Shown here: positions 41,757-48,973 of the stretch, piece by piece
Layout of the letters: each line of letters begins with the position of its first letter
Position numbering within the stretch: the first letter of the stretch is position 1
NCBI GenBank assembly: GCA_017448545.1
Contig: JAFSLH010000005.1
Location: forward strand, 163,296-227,295
Direction of reading: 5' to 3'
Length of the DNA: 64,000 nt
From: Clostridia bacterium
Lineage (GTDB): Bacteria > Bacillota > Clostridia > Christensenellales > CAG-138
Made by a program: the position numbers and the translations under genes
Notes under the pieces: generated by a model
Told to the model about the DNA's origin: nothing
Database searches by the model: none
What the model saw: only the letters and a program-made list of their open reading frames with translations

Positions 41757-42926
41757 TCAGCCCTCGTACCGAAGCGCGTCGATCGGATGTTTTTTCGCCG
41801 CCTGATTCGCCGGATACAGGCCGAAAATCAGTCCGATCGCACTGGAGAATCCCACCGCCAGCAGGACGACGTCGAGCGACATGGAAAACGTGATCGAACC
41901 GGCAATCGACGAAATAATCGCAAGGATCAGAGCGGAAACCAACAAGCCGAAGATGCAACCGAACAGGCTCAGCATCAGCGCTTCAATCAAAAACTGCATC
42001 AGGATCGTCCCGCGTCCGGCGCCGATCGCTTTGCGGATGCCGATCTCCTTCGTGCGCTCCGTCACCGATACCAGCATGATATTCATGATGCCGATACCGC
42101 CGACCAGCAGCGAGATCGCCGCAATCCCGCCGAGCAGAAGGGACAGCGTTCCGGTCACCTCGTCGAGAGCGGATGCGATGCTCGACATGTTGATAATCGA
42201 ATAGGCGTCGTCATCCCGCGAAAAGCGCGCGCGGAGCAGTTCTGCAAGCGCTTTTTCCGCTACGTCGGTATCGCCGACAGCCGAAGCGACAAACGAGCTG
42301 ATATACGGCTGTCCGGCCATGCGCGATTCGACTGTAAACGGAACATAGACCGCGTAACTTGCAAACATCGAACTCATCAGCGAATCATTTTCTTCGAGCG
42401 TGCCGACGACCGTAAACGCTCGACCGTTGATCGTGATCTTCTCCCCGATCGCGTTGTCGCCGCTGAACAGCTTTTCAGCTGCATTCGCAGACAGAACAGC
42501 CACATACGCCGCATTTTCGACGTCCACCGTTTTCAGCGTCCGACCCTCGTCCAGATTCAGTCCTTCAATCGGGAAATACGACGCCGTCGTTCCGGTCACC
42601 GAAGCGAATACTTCCGTATAACCGTGCTTGACGTTCGCATACATCGAACCCGACGGCGCGACGGCTGCAATCGTTTCGTCCTCGGTCAGCTGATCGAGGT
42701 CCTCCAGCCGCAGCGGCACGCCCTTGTCGTCCGTTACCGACACAGACAGCAGGTCGCTTCCGAGTGAGGAAATCCGATCCGTCACAGCGCCGGTTGCGCC
42801 GTTCACGAGCGAGACCATAACGACAAGCGCCATCACGCCGATAATGATGCCGAGCATCGTCAAAAACGAGCGCATCTTATTGGAGCGAACGGATTCCCAC
42901 GCCATTTTAATGGATTGCAGCAACAT
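41757..42926 (-). CDS. MacB-like ABC efflux permease (FtsX domain)
   Basis: 389 residues: a first transmembrane helix at about 20-42 (MLGIIIGVMALVVMVSLVNG), a large extracytoplasmic MacB core domain (about 45-260) and three C-terminal helices (about 268-385) of the FtsX type. It works by mechanotransmission together with the ATPase and adaptor encoded upstream, exporting peptides or antibiotics. GGAGGTGG precedes the ATG; the gap to the ATPase gene is 1 nt. Confidence 0.93.
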   Translation of the reverse strand: MLLQSIKMAWESVRSNKMRSFLTMLGIIIGVMALVVMVSLVNGATGAVTDRISSLGSDLLSVSVTDDKGVPLRLEDLDQLTEDETIAAVAPSGSMYANVKHGYTEVFASVTGTTASYFPIEGLNLDEGRTLKTVDVENAAYVAVLSANAAEKLFSGDNAIGEKITINGRAFTVVGTLEENDSLMSSMFASYAVYVPFTVESRMAGQPYISSFVASAVGDTDVAEKALAELLRARFSRDDDAYSIINMSSIASALDEVTGTLSLLLGGIAAISLLVGGIGIMNIMLVSVTERTKEIGIRKAIGAGRGTILMQFLIEALMLSLFGCIFGLLVSALILAIISSIAGSITFSMSLDVVLLAVGFSSAIGLIFGLYPANQAAKKHPIDALRYEG

Positions 42927-42927
42927 T

Positions 42928-43614
42928 TCAATCCACCTCCGTCACATGTCCGTCCATAATGCGAATCCGCCGTTTCGCCTGCGCGGCGATCTCCTCGTTG
43001 TGCGTAATCAAAACGATCGTTGCGCCGCCTTCGTGCAGGTTGCGGAAGAGTTCCATTATGTCCTGTCCCGTTTTGGAATCCAGATTGCCGGTCGGCTCAT
43101 CTGCCAGCAGGATTGACGGGTTTGTCGCAAGCGCGCGCGCAACCGCAACGCGCTGCTGCTGACCGCCGGAAAGCTCCGTCGGCTTGTGCATTGCCCGATC
43201 CGTAAGCCCGACGCGTTCCAAAGCCGCTTCAACGCGGCGTTTGCGTTCCGCATACCCGAGATGCTGATAGATCAACGGCAGTTCCACATTGGCCTCCGCC
43301 GTCAGACGCGACAACAGATTGAAGTTCTGAAATACGAATCCGATTTTTCGGTTCCGAATGCGGGCAAGCTCGCTTTCCGAATACCGCTCGATCTCCTGTC
43401 CGTCCAGTATATAGGTTCCGCTGTCGGCGGTATCGAGGCATCCCACGATGTTCATCAGCGTGGATTTGCCGCTGCCCGACGGGCCGATGATCGCAACAAA
43501 GTCGCCTTCGTATACGGTCATCGACGCGTGATCGAGTGCGCGCACTTCTTCCCCGCCGACGTGGTAAACCCTCGATACATCCCGCAGAATGATGATCGGT
43601 TTTTGCCGAGCCAT
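42928..43614 (-). CDS. MacB/LolD-like ABC ATPase
   Basis: 228 residues. Walker A GPSGSGKST (about 41-49), Q-loop FQNFNLL, signature LSGGQQQRVAVARAL, Walker B ILLADEPTGNLD and switch His ITHNEE are all intact. It pairs with the FtsX-type permease. The ribosome binding site GGAGG lies in the end of the adaptor gene. Confidence 0.96.
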   Translation of the reverse strand: MARQKPIIILRDVSRVYHVGGEEVRALDHASMTVYEGDFVAIIGPSGSGKSTLMNIVGCLDTADSGTYILDGQEIERYSESELARIRNRKIGFVFQNFNLLSRLTAEANVELPLIYQHLGYAERKRRVEAALERVGLTDRAMHKPTELSGGQQQRVAVARALATNPSILLADEPTGNLDSKTGQDIMELFRNLHEGGATIVLITHNEEIAAQAKRRIRIMDGHVTEVD

Positions 43615-43615
43615 A

Positions 43616-45100
43616 TCAATTGCCTCCGCGGGCCATTGTGCTCATTTGACGATACTGTTCGATCAGGCTGACATACGTAGCGTGATACTGCACTGTCTCG
43701 CCCTTCGACAGGCCGGAAATGACCTCCGCAACAGAGCCGTCGGAAAGTCCCGTCACGATATCACGCCGAACGCTTTCTTCCTCTCCCTGCACGTACACAT
43801 AGACGCCCGATTCATCCTCATAGATCGCTTCGACCGGAATCAGCAGCACGTCGTCCTTCCGCTGTGCGACGATAATCGCGCTGCCGTTCATGCCTTCCAG
43901 CAAGCGTTCGTCGGCATCAATCGTCAGCTCTACGGAATAGGTCGTAATGCTGCCGCTCGGCGTGCCGAGGAACGAAACGTTGGAGACCGTCGCCGGGAAG
44001 CTCTCACCTGCAAAAGCGTCCATGGTGACCACGGCTTCCTGCCCGACCGAAACGATGCCGATATCCAATTCATCGACGGCGATTGTCATCTTCGTCGCGC
44101 CGCCGGTATGCAGAACAAATGCTCTCTTCCCCGCTACGCCGCTCTTCATAGCGCTCACTTCCGCAACGACGCCGTCTCTCGGCGCAGTAATGACCGGATT
44201 CACCAGCAGCTGATATAACGCCTGAATCTTTTCCGCCTTTTCTTCGCGCGAAGAAAGCGTATTCGCATAGGTCGAGCTGACCGGCTTATCCGCCAGCGTG
44301 AACAGCTTTGCACCGGCGCGAACCGTCGCATTCACCGAAACGTTGACCGATTCAACCGTTCCGTTCGCCCCGTATACATACACCGGCAAATGGATTTCCA
44401 GCGTACCTTCGCCCATCTTCGTGTTGCCGTCGTATACCTCGGCGAACGCATGCAGCGGAACGTTGTTGTCCGGAATCGTGACAAGGTATCCATCTGCCGT
44501 TTTGTTGGCGACCGTGCCCTTGACGTTCGTGTTTTCGTACACAACAGTTACGGTCTTTCCGATGGAAAGCGCTTCGGTTTCCTCCGACGGGAAAATAATC
44601 TGCATCTTCTCATCTGCCGAGAGCAGCAATAGCGCGCCGTGCTGCTGCATAACGGATTCGAGATCGTCTCCCGCTGCTGCATAGATTTCTTTCACCCGGC
44701 CCGCGGACGGAGAAGTAATCGCTTCACTTGTCGTCCGATATGACAGATTACTGTCGAGCGTCGCAATCTCCGCATACAGTGCGTCGATGCGGTCCCGAAT
44801 CGAATCAGCGTCATAGACGGCAAGCACATCGCCGGCCCGAACCATCGCGCCGCGTTCCGCATAGACCTCCGCATAGGTCAGCATATCTTCCGCATCGACC
44901 GTTGCGGTGCTCTCCGCTTCCAGTCTGCCGCTGCCGGTAATCGAGCGAGTAACCGAGCCGACGTCCGCAACAACTGTTTTATAGTTTACCTGTGTGATCT
45001 GCTCGCCCAGCTTTTTCATCCAAAACCAGCCGGCAACCGCCAATGCAATGACGATCGCAAGCACAATCCAAATCCAAACTCTCTTTTTTCTCTTCTTCAC
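43616..45100 (-). CDS. Efflux adaptor (HlyD/MacA family)
   Basis: 494 residues starting at GTG 45100, chosen because GGAGGAGA stands 5 nt upstream; an ATG 72 nt earlier overlaps the promoter. A basic tail (KKRKKR) and one transmembrane helix (about 10-30) anchor it. The external part has two lipoyl/barrel-sandwich halves (VTRSITGSGRLEAEST, later VITAPRDGVVAEV) and beta-barrel domains. It links the MacB-type pump to the outside in a Gram-positive envelope. First gene of the three-gene efflux operon. Confidence 0.88.
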   Translation of the reverse strand: MKKRKKRVWIWIVLAIVIALAVAGWFWMKKLGEQITQVNYKTVVADVGSVTRSITGSGRLEAESTATVDAEDMLTYAEVYAERGAMVRAGDVLAVYDADSIRDRIDALYAEIATLDSNLSYRTTSEAITSPSAGRVKEIYAAAGDDLESVMQQHGALLLLSADEKMQIIFPSEETEALSIGKTVTVVYENTNVKGTVANKTADGYLVTIPDNNVPLHAFAEVYDGNTKMGEGTLEIHLPVYVYGANGTVESVNVSVNATVRAGAKLFTLADKPVSSTYANTLSSREEKAEKIQALYQLLVNPVITAPRDGVVAEVSAMKSGVAGKRAFVLHTGGATKMTIAVDELDIGIVSVGQEAVVTMDAFAGESFPATVSNVSFLGTPSGSITTYSVELTIDADERLLEGMNGSAIIVAQRKDDVLLIPVEAIYEDESGVYVYVQGEEESVRRDIVTGLSDGSVAEVISGLSKGETVQYHATYVSLIEQYRQMSTMARGGN

Positions 45101-45160
45101 GGTCTTCTCCTCCGATTGATTTGCAGCAGGCGCTTTACCGCCTTTGCTTTCTTGGATTTC

Positions 45161-45166
45161 AGTATA
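45161..45166 (-). promoter_or_regulatory. Probable -10 box of the efflux operon
   Basis: TATACT on the minus strand at 45161-45166, about 60 nt before the GTG start; the -35 is poor (ATTTTC at 17 nt), which fits activation by a regulator. Confidence 0.45.
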
Positions 45167-45180
45167 CCGCATTTTGATAA

Positions 45181-45262
45181 CTGAAAATAAACGAATCTGC
45201 AAAAACTTTTGTAAATTTTGAGAAAGTTCAGATTTTCTGTTTATTCTCAGTTTATTTTTCAG
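45181..45262. promoter_or_regulatory. Repeated GTTTATTYTCAG sites between efflux operon and two-component genes
   Basis: One copy on the minus strand (45181-45192) lies upstream of the efflux -10. Two direct plus-strand copies (45239-45250 and 45250-45262, the second with one extra T) begin 11 nt apart, one helical turn, just before the response-regulator promoter. This is the usual layout for OmpR-family regulators. Confidence 0.6.
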
Positions 45263-45267
45263 AGTAT

Positions 45268-45273
45268 ACTAGC
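45268..45273 (+). promoter_or_regulatory. -10 box of the response regulator-kinase operon
   Basis: TATACT directly after the two direct repeats, with no good -35; the ATG follows 23 nt downstream with AAGGGGGAA as ribosome site. Confidence 0.5.
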
Positions 45274-45296
45274 AATATATAAGGGGGAATTGTCCT

Positions 45297-45977
45297 ATGT
45301 TTCAGGTTTTGGTGGCAGAAGATGATCGGAACACGGCGCGGCTGATGGAAACCGTTTTGAAAAGAGCCGGTTATCAGGTCGTTCTTGCGGCGGACGGAAT
45401 CGAAGCGTTGGAAGCGATGGATCATCATCATATCGACGTGATTGTTTTGGATATCATGATGCCGCGTATGGACGGATATGAATTTACCGAAACGCTGCGA
45501 AGCGTCAACAACTACACGCCGATCCTGATGGTAACGGCAAAAACGCTGCCTGAGGAACGCTGCAAAGGGTTCTTGGTCGGTACGGACGACTATATGGTGA
45601 AGCCGGTCAACGAAGCGGAAATGCTGCTTCGCATCAAAGCGCTGCTGAGGCGCGCAAAGATTGCGAACGAAAAGAAGCTGCATATCGGTTCTGTTACGCT
45701 GGACTACAATGCGCTGTCGGTGGAACGCGGCGGCGAAGTGCAAACGCTCCCGCAAAAAGAATTCTACTTGTTATACAAACTCCTTTCCGAGCCGAACAAG
45801 ATCTTTACGCGGCTGCAGCTGATGGATGAAATCTGGGGCGCGGAATCCGAATCGGTCGACACGACCGTAAATGTTCATATTATGCGGCTGCGCAAGCGAT
45901 TGGAAGGATGGAACGAATTTGAAATTCTCGCCGTGCGCGGAATCGGGTATAAGGCGGTGATTCACGTTGTCGAATAA
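45297..45977 (+). CDS. OmpR-family response regulator
   Basis: 226 residues. Receiver domain with VAEDD (acidic pair), phospho-Asp in VIVLDIMMPRMDG (about 52) and Lys in YMVKPVNE (about 102). The C-terminal winged helix ends with TRLQLMDEIWGAESESVDTTV and GIGYKAVI. It probably regulates itself and the divergent efflux operon through the repeats at 45181-45262. It overlaps the kinase gene by 11 nt. Confidence 0.95.
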   Translation: MFQVLVAEDDRNTARLMETVLKRAGYQVVLAADGIEALEAMDHHHIDVIVLDIMMPRMDGYEFTETLRSVNNYTPILMVTAKTLPEERCKGFLVGTDDYMVKPVNEAEMLLRIKALLRRAKIANEKKLHIGSVTLDYNALSVERGGEVQTLPQKEFYLLYKLLSEPNKIFTRLQLMDEIWGAESESVDTTVNVHIMRLRKRLEGWNEFEILAVRGIGYKAVIHVVE

Positions 45978-47013
45978 AGCAAGACGCAGGAAAGCGTTTC
46001 AATTCTATTTCCCGCTCCTGCTTTCCGGCATCGTCATGCAGGTGCAGGCACTCGTTTTCGTTACCATCCTGCTCGGTTTGTATCTTCTGAACCGTCTGCA
46101 CGCGATTGATCTTGACAAAATCCCGCAGATTATGACGATCACGTTCAGCGGCGCAAGTCTTGCCGTCGGCGCGCTGTTTGCGTCGTTTTTCATTCGCATT
46201 ACGCTGAAACCGGTGCGGGAATTGATGGACGCGACGGACAAGGTTGCGTCGGGCGATTACAGCGTCCGCGTTTTGCCGCGCGGACTTCCCTATTTTCGGG
46301 ATCTCAGCGAGAAATTCAATCACATGACGGAAGAGCTGCAGAGCGTCGAATTGCTGCGATCCGATTTCGTGAACAACTTCTCGCACGAATTCAAAACGCC
46401 GATCGGTTCGATCTGCGGGTTTGCAAAAATGCTGCAAGACGAGGACCTTTCCCCCGCAGAGCGCAATGAATATCTTTCCGTCATCATTGAGGAATCGGAA
46501 CGGCTTTCGTCGCTGTCCACCAACGTCCTGAAGTTGAGCAAGCTCGAACAGCAAAACATTCTCACGGACAAGACAGAGTATAATCTCTCCGAGCAAATCC
46601 GCCTGTGCGTTGCTTTGTTTTCTGCCGAATGGGATCGGAAGTCAATGGATGTCGAGCTGATCGGCGACGACGTAGTTTATACCGGAAGCAAAGAGCTTTT
46701 GAAACAGGTTTGGATCAATCTTCTCGATAATGCGATCAAATTCACACCGAACGGCGGAATCGTTCGGATCACGACGGAACAAACGCCGGATCATGTCATT
46801 GTTTCGATGTTTAACACAGGAAAACCGATCTCGGAACCGGCTGCAATCCACATCTTTGACAAATTCTATCAGGAAGATTCTTCCCGTAAGACTGCCGGAA
46901 GCGGTTTGGGCCTGTCCATCGTGCGGCGCATCGCTGCACTGCACAGAGGGAGCGTTGCCGTCCGACCGGAGCAGGACGGGAATACGTTTGTCGTGCTTCT
47001 GCCCCAATCATAA
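45967..47013 (+). CDS. Sensor histidine kinase
   Basis: 348 residues from TTG 45967 within the end of the regulator gene. Two transmembrane helices (about 12-38 and 55-78) with only a short outside loop of about 18 residues suggest sensing inside the membrane or through the ABC pump, as in Bce/Lia-type systems. HAMP (about 80-130), HisKA with His in NNFSHEFKTPIGSICG (about 144) and HATPase (LLDNAIKFTPN, GSGLGLSIVRRI) follow. The start codon and weak ribosome site suggest coupling to the regulator. Confidence 0.92.
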   Translation: MSNKARRRKAFQFYFPLLLSGIVMQVQALVFVTILLGLYLLNRLHAIDLDKIPQIMTITFSGASLAVGALFASFFIRITLKPVRELMDATDKVASGDYSVRVLPRGLPYFRDLSEKFNHMTEELQSVELLRSDFVNNFSHEFKTPIGSICGFAKMLQDEDLSPAERNEYLSVIIEESERLSSLSTNVLKLSKLEQQNILTDKTEYNLSEQIRLCVALFSAEWDRKSMDVELIGDDVVYTGSKELLKQVWINLLDNAIKFTPNGGIVRITTEQTPDHVIVSMFNTGKPISEPAAIHIFDKFYQEDSSRKTAGSGLGLSIVRRIAALHRGSVAVRPEQDGNTFVVLLPQS

Positions 47014-47040
47014 ACAACCGCCTGCCTTTACGGCAGACGG
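47014..47040 (-). terminator. Probable terminator of the HAD/peptidoglycan-binding operon
   Basis: A 9-bp stem with one mismatch (47018-47026 with 47032-47040), followed on the minus strand by TTGTTT, lies 16 nt after the HAD stop. It may also stop the converging kinase transcript. Confidence 0.5.
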
Positions 47041-47056
47041 TCAACAAACGGAACAA

Positions 47057-47884
47057 TCAAAGCGACGGAATCCGATCGATCAGATCTCCGATCGCGCCTT
47101 CGTTGTTGGTGCAAAGAATCAGGTCCGACATGCGGAGAATATCGGGATGCCCGTTGCAGGGCGCTGCGGCGATATCCGCTTCCGTCAGCAGTTCCCGATC
47201 ATTGTTGTAATCGCCGACGCCGAAAAGCGTGCGCCCGGCGTACTCCGGCAGCGAACGACAGGCGTTCAGCGCAGTGCCCTTGTTGCTCCCTTTCGGCAGA
47301 AGCTCGATATAGCGCGAATTTGGAACAATATCCGTTGTGGCATACACATAATCGAACCGTTCTGGCAGTCCCGATTCGTCCAGGAACCGCTGCACAACCG
47401 CAAGCTCCTCCGGCGTTCCGAACAGCAGCGCTTTGAACCAATCGTCGCGTTCCGCCTCCTCAATCGAGACAAAGCAGCTCGTCTGATGCAGTTCCCAAAA
47501 CGGAATGTTCAGTGTTTCGCGCGGCGAGACGTACAGGATATCCTGCTCCGTGTAGACCTGCAGATTCACAAGCGGCAGATTCGCTCTTGCAAACCGCAGC
47601 ACCGCGGCGAGGGCGTCCCGATCGGCAAACACCGTATACAGGAACGAATCCGTTGCGGGATCGTAGATGCCGCCGCCGTTCAAAACGATGCTCGGCGCAT
47701 TGTACGGAACACCGACCAGATACGGCTGCATATTCGCAGGACAACGTCCCGTCGCGATCGCGAACAGGCCCCCTTCCGCAATATAGCGCCGGATAGCCGA
47801 TTTGTTGCGCTCATTCACCTTTCCGCTGCTGTCAAACAGCGTCCCGTCCAGATCGGAAAAAATAGCGGTCTCATTGTATTGCAT
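47057..47884 (-). CDS. Cof-type HAD hydrolase
   Basis: 275 residues. FSDLDGTLFDSSG carries the nucleophile Asp pair, IATGRCP is motif II, Lys lies in LLPKGSNKGTAL and motif IV is GVGDYNNDRELL with metal-binding Asp. The large C2B cap places it with sugar-phosphate and cofactor phosphatases of the Cof family. GGAGA lies before the ATG, 8 nt after the upstream gene. Confidence 0.92.
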   Translation of the reverse strand: MQYNETAIFSDLDGTLFDSSGKVNERNKSAIRRYIAEGGLFAIATGRCPANMQPYLVGVPYNAPSIVLNGGGIYDPATDSFLYTVFADRDALAAVLRFARANLPLVNLQVYTEQDILYVSPRETLNIPFWELHQTSCFVSIEEAERDDWFKALLFGTPEELAVVQRFLDESGLPERFDYVYATTDIVPNSRYIELLPKGSNKGTALNACRSLPEYAGRTLFGVGDYNNDRELLTEADIAAAPCNGHPDILRMSDLILCTNNEGAIGDLIDRIPSL

Positions 47885-47892
47885 ATGCTCTC

Positions 47893-48618
47893 CTATCCGT
47901 TCCCGGCTACGCGGGCAACCGTTGCGTCATGTTCTGCATCCGGTATCCCGAAGACGTGCGAAGCGCTTCCGACTGTATACAGGCAGACGTGCCCCGCTCC
48001 GTTCCACTGGATCGACGCGGCAATCGTCTGATTCCCAACCGAAAGCAAAACGCCGCATTTATAGTAGCTGTTGGTTTGTCCGAGCCACGCGCCGAGCAGC
48101 TTCAACGTCGTTGCATCGTATGCTTTTCCGCGGGCAGGAACCGAAAACTCTGCGTGGTTTTCGCCGCCTTCGTACAGAAGCGTACAGCTTTCCCCCGTAT
48201 ACGCATTCGTGATCGAATACGTGTTCCCTTCCTCCAAAAGTGTTTTCACAATCTCCCAGCGCTGCGCCGTTCCGCGGCGCAGATTTGCACCCTGCGCCGT
48301 ATAGCCGAGCGAGATCACCGCACGGAACGGTTTCCGAACCGCCGTATCGGAAAACAGCGCGCGATACGTTTCCTCACCGATGGTTCCGTCTGCGCCCAAA
48401 CCCGATTCGGATTGGTAATCCATCACCGCGCTCCGCGTGACCGTATAATAGCTTCCCGTCGGTTTATACGTATAATAGCCGAGATCAAACAACCGTTCCT
48501 GAACGCGGACGACAGGTTCGCCCTCGCTGCCGTTTTTGAGCAGTTCAAACGAATCGTCCGCAGCGGTGACAGTGCAAAACAGTATACAGAATAATCCGAT
48601 CAGAATCAGTCGTTTCAT
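47893..48618 (-). CDS. Secreted peptidoglycan-binding domain protein
   Basis: 241 residues from the ATG at 48618. A Sec signal peptide (KRLILIGLFCILFCTVTA) is followed by a PG_binding_1 domain (LKNGSEGEPVVRVQERLFDLGYY to GTIGEETYRALF, about 24-90) and a C-terminal domain with an SH3-like strand pattern (GANLRRGTAQRW) and GHVCLYTVG. Probably acts on or anchors to the wall. The -10 box TATACT ends 6 nt before the ATG and no Shine-Dalgarno is seen, so the mRNA is predicted to be leaderless. An ATG 21 nt upstream lies before that -10 box. Confidence 0.82.
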   Translation of the reverse strand: MKRLILIGLFCILFCTVTAADDSFELLKNGSEGEPVVRVQERLFDLGYYTYKPTGSYYTVTRSAVMDYQSESGLGADGTIGEETYRALFSDTAVRKPFRAVISLGYTAQGANLRRGTAQRWEIVKTLLEEGNTYSITNAYTGESCTLLYEGGENHAEFSVPARGKAYDATTLKLLGAWLGQTNSYYKCGVLLSVGNQTIAASIQWNGAGHVCLYTVGSASHVFGIPDAEHDATVARVAGNG

Positions 48619-48624
48619 GCGATT

Positions 48625-48630
48625 AGTATA
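48625..48630 (-). promoter_or_regulatory. -10 box directly before the peptidoglycan-binding gene
   Basis: TATACT on the minus strand, 6 nt from the ATG. The -35 at 17 nt is weak (TATGCA) and overlaps the plus-strand -35 of the Cys-rich gene. Confidence 0.5.
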
Positions 48631-48646
48631 CCATTTCATTTTCGAG

Positions 48647-48675
48647 TTGCATAGAGTCTATTTCGGTGATACAAT
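48647..48675 (+). promoter_or_regulatory. Promoter of the Cys-rich small gene
   Basis: TTGCAT (48647-48652), 17 nt and TACAAT (48670-48675), 23 nt before the ATG. Confidence 0.65.
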
Positions 48676-48698
48676 ACAAAAAAACGGAGGTGGTCAGG

Positions 48699-48920
48699 AT
48701 GCGATGCAGCTGCCGCGTATGCGGAACTTATATGGTGCAGGATGAAAAGGGCTTGAACAGCCGTTGCATTTGCCCGCAATGCTTTTCAACCTGTTCCGCC
48801 TGCATGGGCACGATCGGAGAGCCGATGAGCGTGGAATCGCTCCGCTTCGTCGCATTGGAGCGCGAAGCAGCAGGCAGCGCCGATACGCGCACGGATTATG
48901 ACGATTACGGATGGGAATAA
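48699..48920 (+). CDS. Small Cys-rich, zinc-ribbon-like protein
   Basis: 73 residues from the ATG at 48699 (GGAGG 8 nt upstream). Eight Cys fall within the first 35 residues: CSCRVCG, RCICPQC and CSACMG, enough for two zinc sites or a cluster. The C-terminal half is acidic and ends YDDYGWE. No named family recognised. It has its own promoter and terminator, so it is expressed as a single gene. Confidence 0.72.
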   Translation: MRCSCRVCGTYMVQDEKGLNSRCICPQCFSTCSACMGTIGEPMSVESLRFVALEREAAGSADTRTDYDDYGWE

Positions 48921-48931
48921 GATTTCAGCAA

Positions 48932-48972
48932 AGGAACACGCCATCGCATGGCGTGTTCCTCTTGTTTTTTTG
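48932..48972 (+). terminator. Strong terminator after the Cys-rich gene
   Basis: A perfect 13-bp stem (48932-48944 with 48948-48960), loop CGC, followed by CTTGTTTTTTT. It overlaps the end of the convergent VanW transcript. Confidence 0.92.
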
Positions 48973-48973
48973 T

